A stretch of 64,000 nt of DNA from Alopecurus myosuroides (lineage: Eukaryota > Streptophyta > Magnoliopsida > Poales > Poaceae). The DNA lies in contig CM054059.1 in the NCBI GenBank assembly GCA_028641055.1, positions 431,896,332 through 431,960,331 on the forward strand, in the 5' to 3' direction. Of the stretch, positions 11,964 to 23,070 are shown one piece after another (the stretch's first letter is position 1; each line of letters opens with the position of its first letter). The position numbers and the translations under genes are program-made. The notes beneath the pieces are model-generated. The model made no database searches and was not told the DNA's origin. It saw only the letters and a program-made list of their open reading frames with translations.

Positions 11964-14900
11964 TTATTTTCCTTGGTCTTTTGGAGAAGCAGGAGCAGCA
12001 TCAAGCTTGTCCTTAGTGAGCTCTTCCTCTGCAATCTCAAGAGCTTTCCCCACCTGCTGGAGAATCACTATTGGAGTGTGTGGGGTGACAGAGGCACTGT
12101 CCTCTTGAGGTCTAGCATACCTTGGCTTCTTTCTGGGCTGTGGATTGTCCTGCATGGCCACCAACTTAAATCCATTATTCAGAGCAGCTTGTCTAGTGCT
12201 ACGTCTGACAGAAGATTCCACAGAAGGAGTGTCCAATTTGCACTTTCTCCTTTTCCTTGCAGTGACAGCAGAGGTAGGTGGTGTGGAGGAATCAATTTCC
12301 TCAACTGTAGCAGAGGGCAGTGTGCCAGATGAGCTAGAGGAGCCCTCCAGGCACAGGCTTCTATCAGTTCTCTGTGCCTTGAAAAATCTTCTCTTTGCAT
12401 TGAACTGAAAATTGGTTCCCTTAAAAGGAACAAAAGCATCAGAGATCATTGAGAAAGGGCTTGGGGAGAGCCCACTGGGCCTGGCAGCAGACTGACACAA
12501 AAAGGGAACTAATTTGGACAGCAGCTTATCCCACTGCATAGAAGGGGGCAAAACAGGCCCATACATGTGTGCATTTGCCTGGACCCATGGCCAGACAAAG
12601 AGACCAGGGGCAGCATTGGGTGCAGCAGTGGCAGTGTGAACCTGCAACATATTGACCATCAGTACATTCTGATTGACAGAGTTATCAGAATCAGAGCTAA
12701 CTGTCGAATTGGACTCATGCTGGGGGAAGAGGTGATCCCAGCCACCAACTTGCCCAGCAGCAGGGCCTTGGTCCTCCATTACATCATCATTTGGCTGCTG
12801 CACTGGAAAATCTGCAGCAGGTGGTTGTTCATTCCATCCAAGTTCAGGATATTGTGGCAGTCCAAAATTGCCATGATCCTCTTGCATATGCCCAGGCAAA
12901 GGATGAGGATTCCCATCCAATGGCATCTGATCTTCATCTGGGGGCAACACTTCATTAAACTCAGCAGAAAGTAAATAACAGGGAGCAGTCCATGACTCCC
13001 TGGCAGCACCCAAAGAACTGTAATTGCCAAAGACAATGTCTCTTGGAACAAGCTGTGGCGAGATGAAGGTGACATAAACAAGGGTCCTGTCCAAGAGACC
13101 ATCTAGATGATGCCAATGATGAAATCTCCCAAAGGGAGCAACTGCATTAGCAAGATCCCTCTCATTACGGAAGTCAAAAGGTACTCCCAACAGCATAATC
13201 CATCCCGTACGAGTACCAAAAGCAGATCGGTGCATTTGCAAGCGATTGTCATGGTTTACAAACCGCACAAAAATATTCTCCTGCAACTCGTAGGGTCCAT
13301 TCTGAACCAAGGCAGTACGCGCAGCAGGGCTATGCATCTTAAAGAGTCTAGTACCAAAAAGGCATGGCTGTGCATCCTCAACAACTCTCTGGAGAGTTTG
13401 CTCGATATAGACACGAACCTGATGACGCCAGAACTGCTCCTCCTCTGGCAACTGCTCTGGCTCCACAATGGCGACGCAATAAACTTCATGATTTCTTGCA
13501 GGTGGAACAGCAGGCGTGTAGAAGGAGCGGGGCAGCCTTGTAGGTCCACCGTCTATGACTTGGAATCCCTGCGGAACCCACCTCGCCGGATTGAGCTCGA
13601 AATTTGCCATTGGGGTTTTCGTGGAGCTTTCGCCGAGAACAGAGGTAGGGGCTAACCGACAGGTGGTGGTGGCTATGTCAGGGAGTGGTGGAGTGGAATG
13701 CGTAACGGCCACGGGCGACGCTTGAGTACTCTCAGACGGACACGGAGTCAATTTCTTTTTTGGAACCCAAATACTATGGGTTTGTTTATTAAAGCAGTTT
13801 TTCTCAACGTGTCCATAATGGAAACATTTACGACATCGTATATCATTGTGACAGCTAGACTTGTCGTGTTGCATAGATAAGCATCTAGCACATTTCCAGA
13901 ACCGGAAAGCCATGTCATCAATAACGGAAGCCAACCCAATTTGACCAGTGTCTTCTACAGTAGCAGGTTCTTTAGAGGATGATTCGGAAGAATTTGGAGC
14001 AGAAGAATCCAAAGAAGTAAAAGAACCAAAAGTGATACTCGAAGGATTAGATGGATCCGAATAACCCTTGCAAGCATCATAACTAAGAGATTCCGAGAAA
14101 ACCAACTTCTTGCTAATTGAACTTCCAGTCTTGATAATAGATCGAGGAGTTGGCAACTTCAGTGCGTCCAAACCCAGTTGAATTTTCTTTTTGCTCGGAC
14201 TAACAAGAGTCCATTCTTTGTTACATTCTTCTTGCCAATATTTGAATTCACTTAACCAATGAGGTCCTCCTCTACCCCAAAGATTAAACACACACTTGAA
14301 TTTATCACAAGAAAATGTCTTAAGCTTATAAATATGAAAACCAACCAGCTTATTGGAGACATTGAAAGAATATGTTCTATCTTTAAGATGAGAAACTTTT
14401 AAACTGCCACAAAAACCTCCAATAACAGCCTCTAGGGCAATAGCAACGGAATCTTCATTAAGACGAAAGCACGAACGTGCAAAAGATACCACCATAATAA
14501 AGTGCCCCGTATAATAATTTGGATGAACCGTTGAGGAGAATAGACGATCAACCTCTTTAGCAAATTTAAATCCATGAGAAAAATCCAGTCCCATAGAGAT
14601 AGAATCAAAAACCGCCGAAGCACAATTCTCCATGTCGGCCTTGTCGGCGTGATCAATACCATCAGTAATAGTGTCTGGAGTAACCGAAACCTCAGGTGCG
14701 GTTGACTCCTTGACTAGATCCAAAGACTTAGGGATCCCAACATGTACCTGAGTAATAGGAGAAACCATGCATACGCCAACTAGGGCACAGTGAGCTGGAA
14801 ATCGTACCTTAAACCCCAGATCAATTTTTTCATCGATGAGCACATGTCTCCCAACCAAAGCTTTGCCCTTAGCATCCTTAAGGCAGATCCAGTCACGGTA

Positions 14901-15020
14901 GGGTTCTTTGATCCAGAGGTGAAGTGCTCCATCATAGGACTTGACACGTCCCCGATCTAGATCTTTGGAGGTAGAATAGGTTACCTTCCAGATCCATGCA
15001 GGGGGTCGTGGGGGAGCCAT
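11964..15020 (-). CDS. LINE ORF1: Gag-like RNA-binding protein with two zinc knuckles
   Basis: An uninterrupted 1018-codon ORF starting MAPPRPPAWIW and ending 189 bp before ORF2. The N-terminal third is a plant LINE ORF1/DUF4283-like region. Two zinc knuckles follow near residue 370-405 (CARCLSMQHDKSSC-like and CRKCFHYGHVEKNC, the second a clean CX2CX4HX4C). Further on is an RRM-like segment (GWIMLLGVPFDFRNERDLAN) and a basic, Ser/Arg-rich C-terminus with KRRK and RKKPR clusters that may act in nuclear import. Its expected role is to coat the LINE RNA as a ribonucleoprotein. The domain order is unusually long for a LINE ORF1. Assignment rests on the zinc knuckles and on position upstream of ORF2. 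Confidence 0.9.
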   Translation of the reverse strand: MAPPRPPAWIWKVTYSTSKDLDRGRVKSYDGALHLWIKEPYRDWICLKDAKGKALVGRHVLIDEKIDLGFKVRFPAHCALVGVCMVSPITQVHVGIPKSLDLVKESTAPEVSVTPDTITDGIDHADKADMENCASAVFDSISMGLDFSHGFKFAKEVDRLFSSTVHPNYYTGHFIMVVSFARSCFRLNEDSVAIALEAVIGGFCGSLKVSHLKDRTYSFNVSNKLVGFHIYKLKTFSCDKFKCVFNLWGRGGPHWLSEFKYWQEECNKEWTLVSPSKKKIQLGLDALKLPTPRSIIKTGSSISKKLVFSESLSYDACKGYSDPSNPSSITFGSFTSLDSSAPNSSESSSKEPATVEDTGQIGLASVIDDMAFRFWKCARCLSMQHDKSSCHNDIRCRKCFHYGHVEKNCFNKQTHSIWVPKKKLTPCPSESTQASPVAVTHSTPPLPDIATTTCRLAPTSVLGESSTKTPMANFELNPARWVPQGFQVIDGGPTRLPRSFYTPAVPPARNHEVYCVAIVEPEQLPEEEQFWRHQVRVYIEQTLQRVVEDAQPCLFGTRLFKMHSPAARTALVQNGPYELQENIFVRFVNHDNRLQMHRSAFGTRTGWIMLLGVPFDFRNERDLANAVAPFGRFHHWHHLDGLLDRTLVYVTFISPQLVPRDIVFGNYSSLGAARESWTAPCYLLSAEFNEVLPPDEDQMPLDGNPHPLPGHMQEDHGNFGLPQYPELGWNEQPPAADFPVQQPNDDVMEDQGPAAGQVGGWDHLFPQHESNSTVSSDSDNSVNQNVLMVNMLQVHTATAAPNAAPGLFVWPWVQANAHMYGPVLPPSMQWDKLLSKLVPFLCQSAARPSGLSPSPFSMISDAFVPFKGTNFQFNAKRRFFKAQRTDRSLCLEGSSSSSGTLPSATVEEIDSSTPPTSAVTARKRRKCKLDTPSVESSVRRSTRQAALNNGFKLVAMQDNPQPRKKPRYARPQEDSASVTPHTPIVILQQVGKALEIAEEELTKDKLDAAPASPKDQGK

Positions 15021-15183
15021 CGAAGAGTGGGATGGCAGAGGAAAGAAGTATCCAATCGGAGAAGGGAAGTGGACGCCGGAGATGGGAGATCGCCGGCGGC
15101 TAGGTCAGGGAGATGGAGTCGCCTGAGGCGCCATCAGTATCGACCCGCCTTATATCTGGGATGTTGATACGTCATAAACGTCT

Positions 15184-15397
15184 TTTTTTCGGTCTTGTTG
15201 GCCCATCATCAAAGTAGATCTCATGAAAGCGGTCGATGCCTTCTATGAGCTTAGCATCAATAACTTTTAGGTCATCAACACCGCCAACATTGCCTTATTG
15301 CCCAAAAAGGAGGGGGTTGACTGCATTAAGAATTATCGCCCTATCAGCCCGATTCATGTGTTCCCCAATATAATTGCCAAGGCTATGGCATCGAGAA
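15184..15397 (+). pseudogene. Host LINE reverse transcriptase, fragment 2 of 3
   Basis: Continues fragment 1 in the same frame: CWPIIK, a stop after INNF, LPKKEGVDCIKNYRPISPIHV and IIAKAMASR. The stop (TAG) shows the copy was already decaying. It ends at GAGAA (15393-15397), the left target duplication of the Copia element. Confidence 0.88.
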
Positions 15398-16682
15398 TGA
15401 AAGCGCAAATGCACCTAAATCTTTGTTTTGGGTGTTTGTTATCAACACACGTATATATTTAAGTGTGTTTATGTTTTAAGGGTCTTTTGATAATATTACA
15501 AATGGTGGTGTGAGAAACAAAAAGGACAAAGAGATCTCCATGTTTTAAAACTTGCTGGAATTTATTCTAGGCCAGAGTCTCCGGTATGAAGTTTTCCTGC
15601 GAAGAACCCAGAGTTGCGCAAATGGTGTCAACCCCTGGACACACACCGGAGACGTTCCGGAGTCTCCGTACTATCTCCTGCCCCAGCATGCTCGTTCAAC
15701 CTCAAACACACTCTGCGTGAAGGAGACAAGGAAAAGGCCGAATCTCCGCCAACTCTTCGGTCTACACCGGAGTCTTCGGTCTGGCGGACCGGAGTCTCCG
15801 GACTTGTTGCCTCCCAGCGCGAAGTGAAGATGGTGTCACCCCATGGTGTCACTCCGGAGACAGTCCGGAGACTGTCCAGAGTCTCCGGTCTGAGGCTGTT
15901 CGGATACATTTCAGACCGGAATCTCCGGTGTGAATTTTGCAGGAACAACTCAGACGGCTAGAAATTGGGTGAGAGGTATAAATACCCCCTCCCCTTCTTC
16001 TTCCTTGAGCTAGCTCGTCCAGAATAGATCTCACCATTGCTATAGCTCACCCACCTTGCTAGATCTCCCAATCCCTCCCACCGAAAGTGTCGATCTTCGG
16101 AGGATTGAAGGAGAAGGCCCCAATCTACGTCTTCACCGGCCGGTTTTCCATTCTCACCTCATTTACTTGAGGGGAACTAGCCTAGGTTTTCCTTGTGTGA
16201 AGAACCTAAACATCTTGCTACTCTTGGTGATTCTTGTGATTGTGGGAGACCCCAATTTGGTTATGGGTGTGTGCCCCAAACTTGTTTGTAAAGGACTCGA
16301 TTCCCGCCTTAATGGGGGTCAATAGTGGAAGGTGCAGTAGGCCTTTGTGGCGGGGTTCGTCGGAGAATAGGGTGAGGCCTTTGTGGCGTTGAGTAGGCCT
16401 TCGTGGCGAAACTCACACTCCTCCAACAAGACGTACTCCCTTAACAAGGAGGAACTCGGGAATACATCGTGTCTCCGCGTGCTTCCTTTATCGGTTACCT
16501 CGTTCCCTCTCCTTTACCTTAGTTGTATTGTATTTATTGTTGTTCTTGACATATAGGTAAATTCACCTTAGTTGCGTTATCTAGAGAATTTACCTTTGTG
16601 CCGAGCCTTAATTTAAGAAAATATAAAATTGGTCGTAGCACCTATTCACCCCCTCCCTCTAGGTGCCCATACTATTCGTACA
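15398..16682 (+). repeat. Copia 5' LTR
   Basis: 1285 bp, TG...CA. U3 carries about ten copies of a palindromic CCGGAGACTCCGG-like motif between 15565 and 15935. A TATA-like GGTATAAATACC at about 15972 probably starts transcription. The end (CACCTATTCACCCCC then CGTACA) matches the 3' copy. It is followed at 16684 by TTGGTAGCAAATCC, a degenerate initiator-Met-tRNA primer site. Confidence 0.85.
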
Positions 16683-16736
16683 ATTGGTAGCAAATCCTAG
16701 ACTCTTATTTTGGGCTTGACCGCCTAAGAGTTTAGT

Positions 16737-17587
16737 ATGGACGATGATACGGGAGTCACTGGTCCCGCGGCACAAGTCACTATGTATGATCTCAAGGATT
16801 TGAAAAATTCCTTGACCTCATCCAAGGAGGGAAAAAATGATGAGTTGCGATCTCTCGTATTGCAACTCATGAAAGCCAAGGAACCGGAGACGTCCAATTC
16901 ATCTCCTCCGGATAAAAATCCGGAGGGTGCCGAGAATGGGGCAAATGGTGAACCACATAAAAATGCTTCCCCTAATAACTCCACCGATAAGGGTACGGAA
17001 GGGAAAGGAGATTACCACTCCGTCGAAGAAGCTACTCTCCCGATCCTCCCGTCCCACATCCTCATATAATTCCTAGAGGAGAACCTCCTAAACTTGATGC
17101 ACTTTTTTTTGGTGATTGGCAATATTATATGGAAACTCACTTAAACTCTTCTTGTATTGAAATTTGGAGGGTCACTCGTGATGGATACAAGTCTCGTGAC
17201 CCCAAGAACTTGACAAGAAGAGAAGTCGTAGATTTTCAACTCAACTACACCGCCTTGTCCATTATTCAACAAGCCGTGGGTCCAAACCACATGCATCATC
17301 TTCAACAATATTCCACCGCAAAAGAAACATGGGATGCTCTTGTCATCATGTTTGTGGGAAATGAAAGCATGAAGAGGAATGGGTATGATACCTTGAGCAA
17401 TGAAGCCGAAGGATTCTATGTGCATGATGGTGAGAACCATGAAGACATGTGCCGGAGGCTCAAGACTCTTTCCACCGCATTCAATAATGTTGGTGCCAAG
17501 TATATTGATGATGCTTGGATCAAGAGGAAGTACATAAGTGCTCTCATGCCTTTTGAGCCCGCGAACTTGAAGAGTCTTCAAGGAAGG
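16737..17587 (+). pseudogene. Copia gag, 5' part (interrupted by Gypsy A)
   Basis: The first segment (16737-17069) begins MDDDTGVTG and is Asn/Glu/Ser-rich. After a frame change near 17060 the UBN2/Retrotran_gag-type domain follows (from 17129): WRVTRDGYKS, AKETWDALVIMFVG, LSTAFNNVGAKYIDD and LKSLQGRH. The frame breaks off at the Gypsy A insertion and resumes in the same frame at 42544. The length of A plus its target duplication (24951 bp) is a multiple of three. Confidence 0.82.
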
Positions 17588-17592
17588 CATGA

Positions 17593-18083
17593 TGACGAAT
17601 ATATGGATCCTGGACCCTGCGAATAAGGACACCCCTCTCAGGCCCAAGGTTGAAGGCCCAAGAAGAGGAGCCCTTGGAATACTCCAGAAGGCCCACGTGA
17701 AGCCCACCTGCACTAACTTGCGGGTTAAGATAGGAAACATGTAACCGACCTAGTTAGAGTTCGAGTCCTCTCCGAGTAAGATTCGAGACCTGGCCATCTA
17801 TATAAGGCCAGGAGAGCCCCCCGGGAGAGGACCAAGCAACACAGCACCATCGAAACCTTGAACTCGAGATCTTACTCTCGATTCGAGCACCACCATTGTA
17901 ACCGATCTTTCCGTCAATACAGATCGACAAGAGGCAGGAGTAAGGGTTTTACCTCTGCGAGGGCCCCGAACCTGGGTAAATCTCGCCCCCTGTCTAGCCG
18001 ACGATTCCACGAGCGTTCATGACTTCTCCCAGTCGAAACCCGATAGGGTCACCTAAGGGATTTGTAGAGTCAGAGATTCGACA
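17593..18083 (+). repeat. Gypsy A 5' LTR
   Basis: 491 bp from TGACGAATATATGG to GATTCGACA. It matches the 3' LTR with about six substitutions and one extra C by eye. A TATA-like CTATATAAGG lies at 17800. Confidence 0.93.
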
Positions 18084-21000
18084 ATTGGCGCCGACCGTGG
18101 GGACGACGGGCGCTGGATCACCGGCATCTTCGGCTTCATCGACAACGCACTCTCGTTGGAAACCATCGACTACGGCTCCGAACAATCCTATACGGATCGG
18201 ATCTGTCGTGGTCACACCTAACTCGCCGGAATCGCGCCCGGTATTCGAGGATCTGGAGAAAAGCGTCACCTTGACGTTCGGGAGTCTAAAATTCGTGACT
18301 AACCGGGACGGAATCCTCCACTTCTCGGATGAATCGGAAACTGAATATGGAGTTGTCGACTCACGCCGTCATCTGGAGAAAAGCGGCGAGTCCATCCGCT
18401 TCAACGCCAACGACTACCATACCCTCTCGACAGAGGAACCATCAAGAATTCGAAGAAACTTTCGACCTACGCCTAGGACGCACGAGCCTCGACTGGCTCA
18501 AGTCTGCATGGCAGGATCGGAACAAGCCTCGGAAACAGAACACAGCGCGGCAGAGCGCAACATAATCGGCGTCTCACGGGAATCCTGGAACCGAGCAAAG
18601 GAGGCTATGCGAACGAGCAAGCCACCCGCATCCGGGGCCTCACACAAAGACATGGTTGCCTACCACTATCACCTAGTGAGAGCAGCCACGACTATCAAGG
18701 ACGCTCGGATAGATCTGGCCCGCCGAAGAAGAGCGGCGGACAAGTCGAGCCAAAGGCGAGCCGGGCTGTCCATAACACCCTTGGTTGGAACCCAACCCGC
18801 GAGGAAGGGACACGCATCTACATCCAGGAACAATGAGTCCCTAGCCGGAACCAGCAGATCAGTCACTCCTTCTCTCATGAGAGTCGACGACGATGGCAAT
18901 GTCTACCCGCAAACTCTTGTTGCCGCGGTTCTAGCCGCAGCAACTTACATGCAGATGAACCAACCGACGGAAAGTGATCCTCGGGAGGAATAGTATAAAC
19001 AAGTACGCAAGGGATTAGGGCTGGCGGCCGCAAGGCTCGCCGCTTATGATCGAAAGAAGGCCGCAGAGCAACTGGAGAAGGAACAGGAGAAGGAGAAGGA
19101 CAAGGATAGGGAAGCATCCCGCAAACGCAGGAGTTCTTCGCCAAGAAGGGACAGGTCACCACGTCGTGGTCGAGGAAAAGAAGCACGGCGCCGTGATAAC
19201 AGTCGAAGTAGCAGCGAAGGCAGTCCGAGAGACAAGAGCTCGCGGCATCATAGCAGCCGCTCGCGAAAGCGAAGCAAGGAGCCAAGGAAGGATACTGACC
19301 GCGACCGGCCAGAGTACGACGCGCGATCAGATCTCGCGCAAAAAAGGGTGGATAAGGCGAGGGCTTCGCGATATCGCGAGCGCTCCTCGTCTGGCTCCTC
19401 AGATGACGAAACCTGCGGCGCTCTCTGCTTTGCCCGCAGTATCCGCGAGGCGCCCCTACCCAAAAGATTCAAGCTTAGCACGGAAGTAACAAAGTACGAC
19501 GGCTCACTCGAGCCCTCTCAATGGCTAAGCGATTACCTCACGGCAGTAAAATGCCAACGTGGGAATAAAAACACGGCTATGCAATACCTCAATTTGCATC
19601 TCGCCGGCGCGGCTCGCAGTTGGCTGGAAAGACGACCAAAATCTTGCTACGCATCGTGGGATGATTTGCACCGCGATTTCTGCAAAAAAATTCAGTCGAC
19701 TTACAAGAGGCCAGCCACCATTGAATAACTGCGAGCATGCAAGCAGAAAAGTGGCGAATCCACCCGCGAGTACATCCAGCGATGGACTACGCTCAGGAAT
19801 ACCGCAGGAACCATTTCAGAAGAAGTAGTGATTGAAGCCTTCGCAAAAGGCGCCCGAAGAACGGCTTTCAGAGAAGAACTGGGCAGAGCCGCACCCAAGA
19901 CTATTGGGGAGCTGATGAACATAGCCGAAAAATGGGCTAACGGAGAAGATGCGGTGCGCAATGAGAGGGCATCATCACCTGCACATGATGAAGATCGTCA
20001 TAGTCGAAGGAAGAGGAGAAAATATTACGATCACGACGACACAGAGGAGTTGGTCGCAGCGGAATTCACGCGAGGCCGCGACTCCGGTCGCCGTGGGAAT
20101 CGCGAGTGGAGACCAAAAGCTGAAGAAAAATCACCTGACGAAGACCTCGATGGATACTGCTCGCTATATCTATTTACAGATAAACGCACGGGCAAAACTA
20201 AGGCAACGCGCCTTCTTAAGGATTGCCGAAAGTTTATTGATATCTCAGAAACACTCGCAAGGAAAAGAGCTGCACACGCGCAAAATTACCCACCGCTTCC
20301 AGGAGGAGGCCACCAAGGATTCCAGCCGCCACAACCCCCACCTCCACCAGCAAATCCAAACATGGCATTAGCCGCGCTACCTGCACCGCCAGCTCAAAAC
20401 TCCGGGGCCAACGCGTACCCGAATCCAGCAGGGAAACTCGCGATGATCCAGAAGGTATGTCCATCCCGCAGAGCTCAAAAGACTAACACAAGGCAATTCT
20501 GCATGGCCGTGCAGACACCGCCAACAAAAACAGAATACTTGAAGATGGTAGACCAGCCAATAACATTCTCGATGAAAGACCACCCGCCACGAGTCTATCG
20601 ATCAGGACACGCCGCCTTTGTCATCCAAGCACAAATTGGCAACTACGACTTGGCCCGCGTATTCATGGATGGTGGCAGTGGCATCAACATTATCTACGCG
20701 GATACACTCCGTAGGATGAACAGGAACTTGGACGACCTCCAGGAATCAGAAACATCCTTCCACGGGATAGTTCCAGGAAAGGCAATCCGTCCGCTCGGAA
20801 CAATCAACCTAGAAGTTGTGCTGGGCACCAAGAGCAACTACAGAAGAGAATTCCTCGACTTCGAAGTTGTCGATTGGCCTTCGCAGTACCACGCCATTCT
20901 TGGTCGAACAGCGTTCGCCAGATTCATGGCAATACCGCATTACGCCTACCTGAAGCTCAAATTACCTGGGGAACATGGCGTAATCACCATCGACGGAGAC

Positions 21001-21135
21001 TTTCAGAAATCCAACAAATGCGACATTGAATTTAATGAGATCGCAAAATCTTTTGGGATGCAAGAAGAACTTCAAGAGCTGGCAAAAACCACGGATCACT
21101 CCGTGATGCCCCTCACGAAGAAAAAACGCGCCTGA
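18019..21135 (+). pseudogene. Gypsy A gag-protease with two in-frame stops
   Basis: One reading frame of about 1039 codons, broken only by TAG at 18991-18993 and TAA at 19726-19728. Both sit where CAG/CAA (Gln) fits. Order: a variable N-terminus, an Arg/Ser-rich charged stretch (about 19060-19400), the Retrotrans_gag core (TKYDGSLEPSQWLSDYL, AARSWLERRP, FAKGARRTAFREEL), a Pro-rich linker and the aspartic protease (FMDGGSGINIIY at about 20664). The frame begins inside the LTR and reads through the primer site. A frame change near 21127 (AAAAAAC) leads to pol. In element B protease and RT share one frame, so this shift is probably an indel. Confidence 0.85.
18086..18103 (+). other. Gypsy A primer binding site
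   Basis: TGGCGCCGACCGTGGGGA lies 2 nt after the LTR. The TGGCGCC start is typical of Tat-lineage primer sites. The donor tRNA was not resolved. The site is read as QLAPTVG by the gag frame. Confidence 0.75.
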
Positions 21136-21136
21136 A

Positions 21137-23065
21137 CTGGAGTTCAGCGCTAACAGTGACACTCGAAAGCATCAAGTGCACCCGACAGATTCTGCGAAGA
21201 CAGCGCTAGTTTCCACCACCCTTCCGCAAGCATAGGAAAGCGCGCTCGTCGAACTCCTCCGTGAGTACTGGGAAATTTTCGCCTGGCAGCCATCAGATAT
21301 GCCAGGAATACCCAGGGAGTTTGCCGAGCACTCACTCGAAGTCTTTCCAGATGCCAAACCAATCAAACAAACTACTCGACGATTTTCAGAACCCAAGCAG
21401 AAGGCGCTTGGAGAAGAAGTAAACAGATTGCTAGCAGCAAAATTCATCAGGGAGATCAAGATATCCACTTGGTTAGCAAACACGGTACTGGTCCCCAAAA
21501 AGAACACGGACATCCTTTGGGTATGCATCGACTACACGTCGTTAAACAAGCACTGCCCCAAGGACAACTTTCCCCTCCCGTGAATCGACCAGATCGTGGA
21601 CTCTACGGCAGGCTGCCAACGCCTCTCTTTCCTGGATGCCTATTCGGGATATAATCAGATCCGGATGAAAAGAGAAGACGAAGAAAAGACAACATTCATC
21701 ACACCTCACGGTGTCTACTGCTACACGACAATGCCCTTCGGGCTCAAGAACGCAGGCGCAACATACCAGCGCTGCATGCAAAAATGCCTCGCCAAACTCA
21801 TTGGCAAGAACGTACAAGTGTACGTTGACGACATAGTCATCAAGACTCGAGTTGAGAGCACACTCCTCGAGGATATTAGAGAAACATTCGATGCCCTCAA
21901 CGCATACAGGATCTAGCTCAATCCGACAAAATGTGTTTTCGGCGTTCCAGCAGGGAAACTTCTCGGGTACCTGGTATCCGCCAGAGGCATCGAAGCCAAC
22001 CCAGAGAAAATACAAGCAATCTTGACAATGAAGGAGCCAACTAATCTACGCGGAGTCCAACAGCTTGCAGGGCGACTGGCCGCCCTGAGCAGGTTCATCG
22101 CACGATTGGGAGAGCAAGCGTTACCCTTCTACAAGCTGCTGAAGAAGACGGACAAATTCGAGTGGACACCGGAAGCTAAACAAGCATTCGCGGACTTAAA
22201 GCGATCGTTGCAAAGTAGGCGAGTCCTTGCAACACCGCAAGAAAGGGAGCCACTCTACTTATCCCTAGCCGCCACAAACCAGGTCATCAACACAGCAATC
22301 GTAGTCGAACGACCTGAGGAGGGCAAAGCGTACGGAGTTCAGCGTCCAATCTATTACATCAGCGAAGTGCTCTCGCCATGCAAACAACGATATCCTCATT
22401 ACCAGAAGCTTGCATACGGGGTGGTCCTTACAGCCCGAAAGCTCAAGCACTACTTCCAGGAACACGCCATCACAGTGGTTAATGATGCGTCACTCGGGAC
22501 AATCATGAACAACCCCATGGCATCCGGAAGAATAGCCAAATGGAGCATCGAGTTGGGCGCCTGGGACATCAGTTACGCAGGGCGCAACGCAGTCAAATCT
22601 CAGGTGCTCGTGGAATTCCTAAGCGAATGGACAGAACTACAAACGCCCGGGCCACCTGAGTACACGAGCAATTGGATAATGTATTTTTACGGGTCCAAAA
22701 GAAACGAAGGAGCAGGAGCTGGAATTGTCCTCATATCGCCACAGGGAGACAAACTGCAATAGGTCATGCGATTGGACTTTCCACCAGATGATCCAGCATC
22801 GAACAACGACGCAGAATATGAAGCCCTGTTGCATGGGATGAAGATGGCAGTCGCCTGTGGAGCTACTCGATTAATGATTTATGGCGACTCCAATCTCATT
22901 GTGCAACAGACAATGAAGGAATGTGATGCAATTGCTGAAAACATGGTCGCGTATCGCGACATGTACAATCTACTCGAAGGAAGTTTCAAAGGGTGCGAGT
23001 TGAAGCACATTGCAAGATGAAGCAATGAAGAAGCAGATAGGCTGGCAAACATGGGTTCCACAAAT
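21137..23065 (+). pseudogene. Gypsy A reverse transcriptase-RNase H, with stops
   Basis: One frame containing RT motifs FAWQPSDMPG, FLDAYSGYNQI, MPFGLKNAGATYQR and the YVDD catalytic box (about 21824), then tether and RNase H ([15 protein letters not shown]). Stops occur at about 21229 and at 21581-21583, 21914-21916, 22760-22762 and 23018-23020. The first RNase H aspartate is tyrosine (TAC at 22688-22690, in FYGSK where element B has FDGSK). The frame runs into element B at 23066 and resumes in phase at 35210. Confidence 0.86.
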
Positions 23066-23070
23066 ACACC

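Larger units (their letters stand above)
8047..15183 (-). mobile_element. Full-length nested LINE (L1-like) on the minus strand
   Basis: A 7.1-kb non-LTR retrotransposon with a 5' leader (15183-15021), ORF1, a 189-bp spacer, ORF2, a 3' UTR, a 3' hairpin and a poly(A) tail (11 T on the plus strand, 8045-8055). It is flanked by the target duplication TTTTTTCGGTCTTG (8031-8044 and 15184-15197, extendable by TT). The target was an older LINE coding region. Two uninterrupted ORFs and a near-perfect target duplication indicate a young and possibly mobilisation-competent copy. Confidence 0.93.

Noticed and set aside
12567..13655. Plus-strand ORFs opposite LINE ORF1
   Set aside because: They are the complement of a long, domain-bearing minus-strand frame and have no coherent protein features.
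21120..21135. A AAA AAC-like slippery heptamer at the gag-pol junction of element A
   Set aside because: It is not in the phase needed for a -1 shift, and pol lies in the +1 frame. In element B protease and RT share one frame, so an indel in the A run is simpler.
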